A DNA stretch of 64,000 nucleotides from Letharia columbiana (lineage: Eukaryota; Ascomycota; Lecanoromycetes; Lecanorales; Parmeliaceae). The stretch is taken from assembly GCF_014066305.1 (NCBI RefSeq), contig NW_023501041.1:186001-250000 (forward strand), in the 5' to 3' direction. Of the stretch, positions 10,715 through 21,087 are shown in pieces (the stretch's first letter is position 1; each line of letters opens with the position of its first letter). A model generated the notes under the pieces. It was not told the origin of the DNA, ran no database searches, and saw only the letters and a list, made by a program, of their open reading frames with translations. Made by a program: the position numbers and the translations under genes.

Positions 10715-11826
10715 ATGGCCGCCGCCTCTTATTACCAGCTCGATTCCTTCCCAAATTCGGACCCAACTGCGGGATCTGACCTATACTCGGGCCACGACTA
10801 CAACAACCACCCCGTGCACCCCAGTGAACCGTCAAGACCGGACCTCCACACTGTGCATTCGAACGGCAACAGTTACAACAGTAACGACGGCCACATGCGG
10901 CCGACTGAGCCATCGAGGCCGGACTTATACACTGTGCATTCGAACAGCAACAGCTACAACAGCCCTCCTCAGCATTCTATGAACAATATGCACAGCGGCC
11001 CGCCTCCGCAGCTATCGAGTGACAGCTGGAACGCAAGACCTCCACACCCAATAGATCCTCCCACGAAACCGCTCGTGCACTCCTCTCATGTCGCAGTCCC
11101 TCAACCGCTCAAGATCCAGACCCCCAACAGTCGTCTTCGACAGCGCAGGTTCCAGACGCTGAAACGCTATCTGCGCATCGGAAAAATCGTCACCAAACTC
11201 ATCACCATTCTCTTCTCCACCATCATGTTCGCAATCATGCTCTTCACGGTCATCAAATACCAATCCACCAAGGGCGAATTCCGCGGTGGCAGAACCGCAT
11301 GGCCTGAGGAGCCGAAGCTGTGGCCAACCTTCATGCTGCTTGCCGGTGCTGGGTTGACTCTGCTTCTGTCATCCATAACGCTTCTCTCGTACTGCTGTGC
11401 ATTCGACAAAGCGAGGCGGAGCTGGAAGCTTACAGTGGTGAAATACGTGATACACATCGGAGCGTGGCTTGTCATCTCGGCGCTCTACCGGTACGAGAAG
11501 AGCACGCACGGAGTAAACGACGACCTCTGGGGCTGGTCCTGTTCGACGCAAGCTACCGCGCTGCAGTCCGAGTTCAACGGGGTGGTGCATTTCTCGAGTC
11601 TGTGCAGTGTTCAGGTATGTTGCCGTCGCCGCCGAAAAGAAAGGAAGCGTGGCTGACGATCCCGCAGTCAAAATCTTGGGAAGTCTCGTTGGCGGAGGTC
11701 GTGGCCAAGATCGTGTTTGCAGTCGGGCACTATGCGATATACATGAAGACGCGAGATGATGAACAGCAGCATTTGGCGAACGGCGTTGGTGGCGCTGGGA
11801 CGGGTTTCCTGGAGGACGTCTTTTGA
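10715..11826 (+). CDS. Four-helix integral membrane protein, unrecognised
   Basis: A 352-residue protein in two exons, 10715-11614 and 11668-11826 (donor GTATGT, acceptor CCCGCAG, phase 0). The start ATG has an AAAATGGCC context. Residues 1-150 are disordered and contain a duplicated segment of about 22 residues built around EPSRPDL(H/Y)TVHSN, at roughly residues 34-55 and 69-90. Four hydrophobic helices follow: about 165-188, 210-237, 250-270 and 303-325. The second ends in LLSYCCAF. The four-helix arrangement with short loops resembles the MARVEL-type proteins of fungi, but I cannot confirm that family. Probable role at a cell membrane; nothing more specific is supported. Confidence 0.75.
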
Positions 11827-12298
11827 TTCGTGCATTGCCGTCGTTGGAGTCTGCGAGTTTCATGTACCAAAAAACCCCTCTTCTATCGATATTTACCTCG
11901 CTCAAAAAGATTGTGTGGCCACCTAATACCAAGTGTCGGTCCCCGTGCTCCAACATCGATCTTGGCTTCTGTCCCAGTGATAAGCCTGCCCGCCTCATGT
12001 TTCCATACCCTGGTGGTGCCGGCAGGGTTCTGGTTTCAGGGGTAAAAGGTTGCGCTACCAAAATCCGCCTCCTGAAATGTCACCACAACTCAACAACAAA
12101 CGAAGTTACGATGAATCTTTCAGCGTCGCACTTACTGTTTGTTCATAAGCAGATTGACAACGTTACGCCAAGGAAATTTTTATTAAAATCTCATTCTCAA
12201 AAGATATGGGTTTGCGAAGACCCGGGGCGTTGGTGATCTTACCCAGACAACCAGAGCCAACTCACGGGGACATGGCACCGTTCTCTTGATCCTCCAAG
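11827..12298. other. Intergenic region, convergent 3' ends
   Basis: Region between the 3' ends of a plus-strand and a minus-strand gene. No additional gene seen. Confidence 0.5.
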
Positions 12299-13403
12299 TC
12301 AAAAAATTGTATAACCCCCTACACGCAACCATCAGTCTCCACATCTCCTATCCAGGCAAGCCCCAAAACTCACCATCAATCTTAATATCCGTCCCCGTGA
12401 TGAACCTCCCCGCCTCACCACAAAGCAAAACCACCGCGCCGGTCAAGTCCTCCGGATCCCCGATCCCCATCGGGCTCCTCTCCAGCCACGACTGCCTCAG
12501 CCCGGCCTGACCCGGCCCCCCGCTCAGCCGCGTGTTCATGATGCCGGGACTGATGCTGTTGACCCGGATGCCGTGGCCGACCCACTCGCCGGCCATGGAC
12601 CGGGCCAGGTGGTGGACGCCGGCTTTGGAGACGGCGTAGGCGGAGTGGGGTTGGGGCTGGTTGACGACGTAGCCGGACATGGAGGCGGTGAAGACGATGG
12701 AGGCGGAGGGGAGGTTGCGGGCGATGACGTCTCTGTCCGTCACCGTGTCAGCGGAACGGACGAACGGGGGGAGAAAGAAAGCGGGAAGGGAAGGGAAGGG
12801 AGGGAAAAGAGGACCTAGCGACGGCCCTGGCGACGAGAAAGGAGCCGTGGACATTGACGTCGAAGATGCGACGCCAGGAGCCGATGTCGTACTCGACCGC
12901 GAGTTTCGACTCCGAGATCCCGGCGAAGCAGAGCAGGACGTCGACGCCGCCGAAGACGGCCGCCACCCGCGCGACGGCCGCATCGACGGCGCCTTCATCC
13001 GTGACGTCGACCTTCTCGAACCGAACCCCCGGCCTCGCTCCTTCGCCGACGACGCGGGCCAAGTGTTGCAACGCCCGGCCGCCCATGCCCGCGTCGACGT
13101 CGAAGACCGCCAGCTGCTCGACGCCGTGCTCGAGGAGCGCTCGCGCGCAGACGAGGCCGAGACCCTGGGCCCCGCCGGTCACTGGGGGGGAGGACGACTG
13201 AGTCTTGCGGGTGTGGGCGGAGGGTGGGGACACGCACCGATTGCTTTTTTGCCGGCCAGGGAGAAGCGGGCGGCTGCGCGTTCCGCGGGGGTCTTTTCGG
13301 GGTGGACGAGGGAGGGGATGGGTTGAGGGGTCGGGGGATCGTCGGCGATTTTGAACGGGGTCATGAGTTTGAGTTTGCCTTTTGGCGGGCCTGTATCCGC
13401 CAT
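12299..13403 (-). CDS. Short-chain dehydrogenase/reductase (classical SDR)
   Basis: A 303-residue NAD(P)-dependent oxidoreductase in four exons: 13403-13238, 13181-12815, 12732-12374 and 12318-12299. The dinucleotide site TGGAQGLG spans residues 57-64, and the loop after strand 2 has acidic residues (FDVD), which favours NAD over NADP. Catalytic S195 is in FTASMSG; Y210 and K214 form YAVSK. A downstream VNSISPG segment is typical. The last 20-nt exon gives the ending KIDGGYTIF, the usual C-terminus of this family; reading through its intron instead gives an atypical tail, so I prefer the spliced form. The third intron's GTCCTC sequence is a weak donor. The usual NNAG motif is CFAG here. Substrate unknown; residues 1-50 resemble fungal polyol/sugar dehydrogenase-like SDRs. 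Confidence 0.88.
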
Positions 13404-16025
13404 TGTGGAGTTTGATGATGGCGAGGGTGATGGGGTGAGTGACACAGAAACGCTATGCGTGGTTGAGACTGGAGGAGGGTTTGGTGGGGGGTAAATCTAG
13501 ATTTGGGTTACGCATCAATGAGGCGAGTTCACTGCTTCAGATATGGGAGACTTTGATCAAAAGAACGCGATTATCAAATAATCGTACAAAGTAGAAGAGC
13601 AAAGTGAGGATTAAGAGGTTACAGCACCACAAGCCATGTCGAAGCCGCGAAGTCCGCTGCGCGGGCAAAAAAGGGACTGCACTGGGGGCGAGATGTGAAG
13701 CTGGATGACTCAACAACGACGGGACATACACTCAGACTCTTGGTACATGATTGGTAGGAATAGCTATAGAGAACAATTTTGATGCGGGGGAGTTTGTGAC
13801 CAGGCTTACCGTTGTCGAGTTATAGAAGGTGGTAAAGATACGATTTGCAATTTTCGCGGCCCCTCAGTGCAGGTTTTGTTTTTGCCCCCCAAGCAGGGAA
13901 ATTCTGATGTCTAGGTAATTTTTGCAGTGAGAAAGATTGTTAGAAGGGTTTACGAGAAAAAAAAGGAACATTTGGATATATAATAAAATAAGATAAAAAA
14001 TTTATCCTCAAGGTCGCAGTCTGCAAAAGATTGCGTTCCAGAATCCGACGCCGGGGTAGCTCAATCGGGTACGCTACCTTATTGTGCGGTCGCCGAAATA
14101 TGCTCACATCTCACTAGTAGAGCGTGTGGCTCTTAGTCAAGAAAACCTCAAGGTCGCGGGTGTACGAATATCAATGTCTCTGATAATTTATTACATGTAC
14201 TGACAGCAATACAGTCGAGCCCCGCCTTCGGCTCTAGAAACCACTCTAGTATCGAGAACTTCTCGACCTTTCTTTTTTCCTTTTTTTTTGGGCGATTTCT
14301 TCCACCAGTGGGCGACAAATAGCCACGGCTTGGTAAGGCTACCGCCCCAACCACCATAATCGGTGCTTCTATTCGAGACGCAAAATGGTATGTATGGATG
14401 GTGTTGATTGGACTGTAGGAAAAGAAAATGGACGTAAACAAACATTGTTCTCAACACCAATTGGCCTTTGGCCAGTCTTGGTGTTCCGGTGACCGCCCTA
14501 ATATTTTGCCTAGTAAATCATGAAAGAGTCTGCCTTCTATAATTTCGTACCTAGCGCATCACGAATAACGACAGATAGAGCCGATATCCTCTTCAAGTTC
14601 TGCAAGCGCAAAGATTGACCAATCATAAAAATCTTATCGACCGTTTCAAAGATTGGTATTATTCTGTATAGAGAATGCGAGTGCGAATCGCCTAATCCCA
14701 GGCTCTAGCCTTGTACCGCACGATTGGTCCTACCAGAGTACTTCGATATATGTACTAATCCATCGAGGATCATCTAGATGGGAGATCTTTATGTGTAGCA
14801 GTGTGATTCTGTTCAGTTACGTCGCCCGAAGCTTAAGTCATAAGATAGATGCTATGGCACTTCAATACGCTGCGACTTATATTGCGCAAGTACTGCATCC
14901 GATGAGAACATGGCCGTGTGATTTAATGAAGTCGGCCACTTGGTAATGACTTCGATTCTGATCAGGAGACAGCAAAGTGACAACCAAGAGCAAGGGTTCA
15001 TAACGGGATTGGGAATCCCCATTATATGTACAGCATTCTCTGGAAAGGACATCTTGGTTATACGCGTAAAGAGAGTATAAGATGAAGAAAAGGCGGAGAC
15101 AGCTTTGCAATAAATCTGGTGTTCGAAGCTGGTCGAATTGTAACATATCGACAAGATCTGTCAACGAAAGTTTTCTCGCTGTCAATGCTCAAACACGATG
15201 CGATCGTAGTCTTGAACAACGCAACGACCTCCCCGGGTATGATACCTCAATTTGACAGCAAATCCATCTTAGAAACCAAGTTTCTCTCTCAGCTTGTTTG
15301 GGCCATGGCCTCAAATGGCATAGCGGTGGATTTGGATTGGAGTCAGACGTGCCACGCACTTACCTCGCTGCACCGGTGATACATCCAATAAGATCATTCC
15401 GTCTGTCCACTGCAGCATCGAATTGTGCTGAAATGTGAAGAAATGCCTCTGAGACAACAGCGGCTACGATCCCAATGTGCAAGGAAATATCTCAAGGGGA
15501 AGAACTGATCGGGCAGGCGAGATGTATGATGAAGCTATCTCAAAGAAAGCTTGACATTAAAAAACCCACTGGTCATATCCAAATATTACCTACTTGCCAG
15601 AAATTCTGGGCCAGGCGAGCCAGATACCAAGATATTCTGCGGGTCAAGTCTTCCCTTTAACTTTGTTTGAGAACCTGTGGGCTGCAAGGTGCTTCGATCC
15701 AGAGTTGCAATCGTTACTCTACTTAAGAATGCCCTACATTACAGTCCCCAAGCTTTTGTTCATATTGGCGGACTATCCATGAGCAAATTAACGGAAAAGA
15801 ATTGTTAACAAATGTCCTAAGACTTACAGAAATCATGTTTGTTAACCCTGAAATTAAGCAGGAAACTCAGCAACCGCCCTGCAAGATGGCAAAGATGGAC
15901 AGTACGGAGCCGGACGTAATATCAAACACTGTTCATTCTCGCCATAGAAAGCTACCACTCTTCGACAGACCCATACAGACCCGCAAAGTGTGAACTCAAT
16001 TGAAACTGCCTCGGTCGTCAAGGCG
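13404..16025. other. Gene-poor region
   Basis: About 2.6 kb with no supported protein gene. The part at 13900-14030 is AT-rich with poly-A runs, followed by tRNA-Lys-like fragments. The part at 14500-16000 has only short frames with no motifs and may be decayed repeat DNA, but I cannot identify a transposon. Confidence 0.45.
14050..14167 (+). pseudogene. Interrupted tRNA-Lys(CTT)-like sequence
   Basis: Segments of a lysine tRNA appear in order but broken. A 5' part (GCCGGGGTAGCTCAATCGG, 14050-14068) is followed about 48 nt later by TAGAGCGTGTGGCTCTTAGT (14118-14137), with CTT in the anticodon position, and then by CAAGGTCGCGGGT after a further insert. The T-loop TTCGA is altered and no matching 3' acceptor strand follows. 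Fungal tRNA introns sit just after the anticodon, so the D-loop insert is not a normal intron. A second copy of CCTCAAGGTCGC lies upstream near 14004-14017. Most likely a scrambled tRNA relic. Confidence 0.45.
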
Positions 16026-17234
16026 TCATTCTTCTCCTTCATACTCGGAAGTCGCTCTTCGTGCATCGACCGCCTCTTCTTGTCTTGCACGCTCGTGACG
16101 CCTCTCAAGCTCATGCCTTTTAGCAAGCACCCGGAGTCTCTCCAGCTCTTCAAGTTTTTCAAGTTTGTGCCGTCTCTCCAACTCGTCCCACCTACCGACC
16201 GCATGACGTCCTTGGGACACACCCTCCACATTCCCTTCAATCCCACCGCGCGCCCGAACTGGCTCAAGGCGTTGATGCACATGCAAATGGCCGCTGTAGT
16301 ACGGGACCAGAGCTTTCAGTTTGAGCCGGCGGAGGAGATCAGAAACGGAAAACCTGGGGTCAAAAGCGCAGGTACCGATGAGCTGCGCCAGGCCGAAGCT
16401 GCTGATATCATGCATTGCATCGACCATACCGCCCGCCACCTGAACCCAATTCATGATCTCCGACCACTCGAGAGTACCCTCGTGCTGTCGAAATTCAATC
16501 GTCTTGTTTGATCCGAAAACCATCGGACAGAGATTATAAGCGAAGCACCTGTCTGGACGGTCCTCTTTATCTGCATACAGCAGCACGAGTTCTTCCTCCG
16601 TCTCGCAGCCTTGGATCGCTCGTACGGTGTCCCACAGATCGTGGCCTGTGAATGCTGCAGACGGGCCTTTGGCGTGGCAATTGCCGATTCGGTGAGCGGG
16701 ATGAAGGCTGTTGAGCTGAGACTCGAACAGAGCCGTCAGGATACAGAAATGCTTGAGCGTTTGCAGAGGAAAGCCGGCCGTCTGATTGCCGACGTGGACG
16801 TGCAGGCCACAGGATGGGTTCACGGACACGTCGAGATGTTTCGTCAGTGTTCGAATCACGTGCTGCACCCGACGCAGCGCCTTCGGACAAAAGCGCATCG
16901 CTGGAGACGTGATCTCAATGTCGCACTCCAGAAACCCGTCTTTGGAGCGAGGACCGTCCTTGATGTCGATGGAGGTGTCGTGGGAGACCGTCCATTTCTG
17001 GTTGCCTCCGGCAGATGTCATGTTGTAAGTAGGGAAGCCGTTTGCTCTGAGCAAATGGACGAGGTGTTCGCGGAAAAGGATGCAGAGTTTACTCTCCTCG
17101 TGCAAAAGCGATGAAACTTTCTTTTCCCAAAGGATGCCTTCAGCGGCGTGCAAAGCTGGTTTGTATGTGGTAGGATCAAAGGAGACGATGCATTCGAATT
17201 CGATACCGAAGGTAAGGTTCAGTGGTTTAGGCAT
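16026..17234 (-). CDS. Putative amidoligase (Amidoligase_2 family)
   Basis: A 402-residue single-exon protein matching the amidoligase fold, related to glutamate-cysteine ligase-like COOH-NH2 ligases. Signature elements run in order: FGIEFE (residues 9-14), DTSIDI then ECDIEITSP (about 90-115), GLHVHVG (about 142-148), and KTIEFRQHEGTL (about 244-255). These supply the acidic and histidine residues that bind Mg-ATP in the family. Family members join amines to carboxyl groups in peptides or small molecules; the fungal substrate is not known. The last 70 residues are very rich in Arg/Glu (DELERRHKLEKLEELERL and onward) and probably form a long charged coiled coil. No signal peptide, so likely cytosolic. 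Strong family call, unknown pathway. Confidence 0.87.
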   Translation of the reverse strand: MPKPLNLTFGIEFECIVSFDPTTYKPALHAAEGILWEKKVSSLLHEESKLCILFREHLVHLLRANGFPTYNMTSAGGNQKWTVSHDTSIDIKDGPRSKDGFLECDIEITSPAMRFCPKALRRVQHVIRTLTKHLDVSVNPSCGLHVHVGNQTAGFPLQTLKHFCILTALFESQLNSLHPAHRIGNCHAKGPSAAFTGHDLWDTVRAIQGCETEEELVLLYADKEDRPDRCFAYNLCPMVFGSNKTIEFRQHEGTLEWSEIMNWVQVAGGMVDAMHDISSFGLAQLIGTCAFDPRFSVSDLLRRLKLKALVPYYSGHLHVHQRLEPVRARGGIEGNVEGVSQGRHAVGRWDELERRHKLEKLEELERLRVLAKRHELERRHERARQEEAVDARRATSEYEGEE

Positions 17235-17503
17235 GCTTGCGGGACAGCTGAAGGATATATGGTAGAATTGGGAATTTGCAGAAGGAAGTTGACTTGAGAA
17301 GGCTTGTCATTCCTAGCATTGGATGCCTTTGATGTTGGAAAAGAGATTGCTCGTCCCAAGAAGACAAAGATATGTGTATGATTTTATAACAAACAAAGGC
17401 CAGGGGCTCGGACAGTCATGACCTAACAAGGCTCTAACAGCTGCTACAAACAAAGAGCAGCATTGATAGCAAGTCAACACACAAGACAGACAAAGCACTG
17501 AAG

Positions 17504-17860
17504 ATGCTTATTTTAGACGACTACATTCTGAGCCAAGTCTTCTTTCCAACTCTCCTATTACCATCACCATCCAGACGCCACTCGAATAATCACATTGTCC
17601 CCATCCTCCTCATGGACAGCCTGGCAACTATGCCGACGCCGCTGGAGATGACGATAATCAGCAGTCTGGTTGGGATCGTTTTTTTCATGGCTGTCTTGAG
17701 TGTACTGCTTGCTCCGGCGTCGGTCCTTTGGATTGTGACTTGCGATGGTAATGCAGACCGGATGGCGAAGCTGTCGCGAGGGCCTAATAGACAACGTGAG
17801 TCAATTCAGGCCGAGAAGCCCAGCAGTAGATCAAGAAGCACGGACATGAACAGTGACTAG
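17504..17860 (+). CDS. Small single-pass membrane protein, uncertain
   Basis: An open frame of 118 codons with one hydrophobic segment (EMTIISSLVGIVFFMAVLSV and onward), or 79-80 codons if the in-frame ATG near 17612 is used. A GTGAGT sequence near the 3' end could be an intron donor, so the C-terminus may differ. No family recognised and no neighbour gives a clue. It may be a chance frame. Confidence 0.3.
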   Translation: MLILDDYILSQVFFPTLLLPSPSRRHSNNHIVPILLMDSLATMPTPLEMTIISSLVGIVFFMAVLSVLLAPASVLWIVTCDGNADRMAKLSRGPNRQRESIQAEKPSSRSRSTDMNSD

Positions 17861-18035
17861 TAATGAAGTAGCAAATTTTATCTTCTGGTTTAACAGCATG
17901 CAATGAAGATTGGATTACTATCAAGTCCATCCATGTGATAGCACAGGGCATTCCCCTAGCAGAAGTCTACCAGGTATCTTTCCCTCATGAGTGCCGTCAT
18001 TTTTTGTCTCCATCACATCATCCAAGGATGTTGCT

Positions 18036-19022
18036 CTACCATTGGACCTCACCCTCCTTCTTGGTCTCAGCAGTCCAGCCATCATTGCCAGTCTGCACAG
18101 GAGCAGCACCCGCAGCCCAGTCGGCACCCTCCGCATCCCAAGTGGAGCTGGGTTGAGCACCAGCAGTGTTGTTTGCAGCGCTGAAAGCAGCCGCGCCACC
18201 TGGAGCACCCCCTGGAACCTCCCACTCGGCGTTACCGGCGAAGCCCTGATCGATAGCTTGAGGTCCGACATCGTTGACACCTGGGACCTTCTCCTCCTCT
18301 TGGCCTGCCGAGTCCTTGTTCTCTTCGGCTTCAGGATCGCGGTAGAAGTAGAGATCGACCATGACGTCCCATTCGGTTTCACGGTCGGCGAGGGTACCAC
18401 GTAGACGGAGGACCTCACGTGCCAGCATCCACCAGATCAGACCGATAGCATGACGACCCTTGTTGTTTGTAGGGATAGCGACGTCGACGAATTCGGTGGG
18501 AGAGTCGGTATCGCAGAGAGCGACGACAGGGATGTTGACGTAGGAGGCTTCTTTGATAGCTTGGGCATCGGTGCGTGGGTCGGTGACGATGATGAGGCGG
18601 GGCTCTTTGAACGAGCGGGTGATGTAGTTTGTGAAATTGCCAGGAGTGAAGCGACCGGCGATGGCAACAGCACCGGTATGAGCGGCGAACTTTAGGACAG
18701 CACGTTGACCGTAAGGACGAGCAGAGATGACGGCGATATCAGCAGGGTTGTCGACTGCTGCGATGATGCGAGCTGCGAGGACGACTTTCTCCCTAGGAGC
18801 AGCAGAGTCAGCTTCCGCGGGCAAGTAACTTGACAGCTTCCTTGGATCTTACCAGGTTTTTCCAATGTTGATCACGTTGATTCCATCTGGGCGAGTCTTC
18901 CACAGGTACGGCTCCATATGAGTTTGCATGTTCTTGGAGCCCAAATGACATTGAGCTGCAAGCAACATCTCAATGTCTTGAGAGGTCGCATTGAACATTG
19001 ATGGGAGGTTGTTGGGTGCCAT
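18036..19022 (-). CDS. RPS0: 40S ribosomal protein S0 (uS2)
   Basis: A 308-residue small-subunit ribosomal protein in two exons, 19022-18853 and 18792-18036, joined through a 60-nt GTAAGA...CCTAG intron that restores [14 protein letters not shown]. Features of uS2/laminin-receptor-like S0 are clear: the opening [64 protein letters not shown], and [19 protein letters not shown]. The C-terminal 70 residues are acidic and Trp-containing, as in other fungal S0 proteins. It is needed for 40S maturation and translation. It is divergent from the mitochondrial S15 gene, with 221 bp between the start codons. Confidence 0.97.
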
Positions 19023-19243
19023 CTTGACGGTCTTGATATCGGGATGAGCACAAGATATCGAGGAAAGGTGATGTTGAGCTGCTGTCGAGCTGAGTTGTGT
19101 GTAAGGCCTTGAAGCTCGATTTCGCGAAGAAAGTTTGTGCGGGATGCTAATGTAATGCGCTAGTCTAGCGCATACGATATGATACGGAGAGTTTATGAAA
19201 TTTGAGCGAGTCCCCTAGTCCTCCGCAGCAACGAGTCTCTCAG
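19023..19243. promoter_or_regulatory. Bidirectional promoter RPS0 / mitochondrial S15
   Basis: A 221-bp space between two divergent start codons, one for a cytosolic and one for a mitochondrial ribosomal protein. It must hold both promoters. No named motif was identified with confidence. Confidence 0.6.
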
Positions 19244-20316
19244 ATGGCGTCGCGTTTGCCATTGCGTCTTCAAACGCGGACTGCAGTCGGTAAGTCATTC
19301 CATTGGCCAACTAAAGTATCGAGACTGAATGCGCTGCAGAGTCACTATGGTGCCATACTCCTCCAAGCTTCCTCGCTCCTATCCTAGCCTCGTCACATCT
19401 ACATTTCTCCACGACCAGCAGCCTTGGTTGGAACATTCGGCAACTCAAGAAGAGGAAGCAAGTGCATCGAGATGAGTACACACTACGCCAAGTCAAAGCC
19501 CGCAGAGATGCCAATCTGAGTCGTCAAGCTGTTCTCAAAGAACAAAAGGCCAAAGAATTAGGAGACCCAATCCGTGGTATCCCTACACCTTTCGTCGAAT
19601 CGTTCGATACGGAAGTTCCTCAAGAGATCAAGCAAGACCCGAGTGCCGTCTCTCTCGAGGCTGTAAAGGCTAATCCAGACACGCCTCCTCCTTCGCCAGC
19701 TTACGCCTCAGAAGAGAAGCACCTAGATCATGGAATTAAGCATGAAGAGCTGGCACGGTCCCTCGAATTCTCCCGATACCTCACGCGACCTCTGCCACCT
19801 CCTTCTTCTACCATTGCCGACCCTGACCAGGAAGCGCAAGCCCATGAGAGATGGGAATCACGAGATGCATCGGCTACAGAAGCAGTACAACGCATCGTCA
19901 GTCTCACCAATGCTAGCAGCAAACACCGAACGAAAAAGAACACCGAACGCATCATCGAGACCTTCGGGCGTCACAACACAGATCACATACTCAAGCCCAA
20001 GGGACCCGCAGTTGTGAAACATAATCCACTTATCCCACCTCAGGTACCCACACCAAGAACAGGCCCAGATACGGGATCTTCAGAGGTTCAAATTGGCATC
20101 TTGACAGCCAAGATTCGAGTGCTGGCAGATCGGTATGAAGGTCCGAATCGTAACGACAAGGTCAACAAGCGGAATTTGAGGCTGTTGTTGCACAGGCGGC
20201 AAAAGCTGTTGGCTTACATGGAGCGAAAGGAGAGGGGTTCGGAGCGATGGCAAAGGATGATCAGTTTTCTGGGCTTGACCCCTGCGTGCTGGAAGGGCGA
20301 GATCGCTGTGCAATGA
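19244..20316 (+). CDS. MRPS28: Mitochondrial small-subunit ribosomal protein bS15m
   Basis: A 340-residue mitoribosomal protein in two exons, 19244-19289 and 19340-20316 (donor GTAAGT, acceptor GCTGCAG, phase 1). The N-terminus (MASRLPLRLQTRTAV, then Ser/His/Leu-rich with an FSTTSS cleavage-like site and KKRK) is a typical mitochondrial presequence. The S15 domain occupies about residues 250-325: DTGSSEVQIGILTAKIRVLA, then NKRNLRLLLHRRQKLLAYM and ERW. These are the residues of S15 that bind the central domain of small-subunit rRNA. The 200-residue region in between is a fungal extension, rich in charged residues. The yeast counterpart is MRPS28. Confidence 0.93.
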
Positions 20317-21087
20317 GAAAGAGATTCTTAGTGACTAGAGGAAGACCAGCTGAACCGAGCATGCACCTCCCCCGCGTGGTGTTCAGCATCAGGGGCTGTC
20401 GCTTCGGTCGTCATCTCTGTAGATTGGGTAGTCTATTTCACAGAGAACCTGCGTGAGGGCGCGTACTGGTGTCTACTAGGCCTTCGAGATTTCGCCTTCG
20501 GAGAAAGATGGTGTGCGCGCGCTCTGCCAGCATGTTTGTTTCATTCAAGGCTATGTGTCTACTAAGATTACTACTGTATCTATCTTGTTTTACATACTAC
20601 ACAGTGCTCAGAGGGTAGAGGAGCGCGGCATCAAGTCATTCATGAGTGCAGAGGTGGACTGAGACTTGATTATTCGCTAGAGTACTAGTACGCTCGCCCA
20701 AAGTGCAAACAACTAGTAGCAGTGATACAGAAGTTTCCCCCAAAGATATCACTTAAAATGATCCGTACCATTTTCGAGTCTGTTTCTCTCATGGGGAGGA
20801 GTTCGTGAATCACAAAGAATTTTGGTGGCACAAGTTCCTACAACCAGCCCAATCCGGAAGGCGCGCTAGTGGTCACGCTAACAGCAAAACATTCCGAACA
20901 TCTTCAACTCCACAAAACGCTTCTTTCTCATCAACAACACCAACCTCACTTTTCTTCCACACCCTCACATCTTATCTTGCTAAGCAAAAGAATCATCACA
21001 GCTCAGTGGCAGCTACCATTTCTACCTTGATTGCCTCACGGCACTCCTCCGCCCACTGGGTTCCCCTCCAGGTTCGACTTACTTACC
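20317..21087. other. Intergenic region
   Basis: Promoter and 5' leader of the gene at 21088. No separate gene seen. Confidence 0.5.

Noticed and set aside
14050..14167. Functional tRNA-Lys with an intron
   Set aside because: The insert lies in the D-loop, a second insert follows the anticodon arm, and the acceptor stem has no partner strand.
16611..17114. Plus-strand frame of 167 codons
   Set aside because: Antisense to the amidoligase gene, whose motifs are unambiguous.
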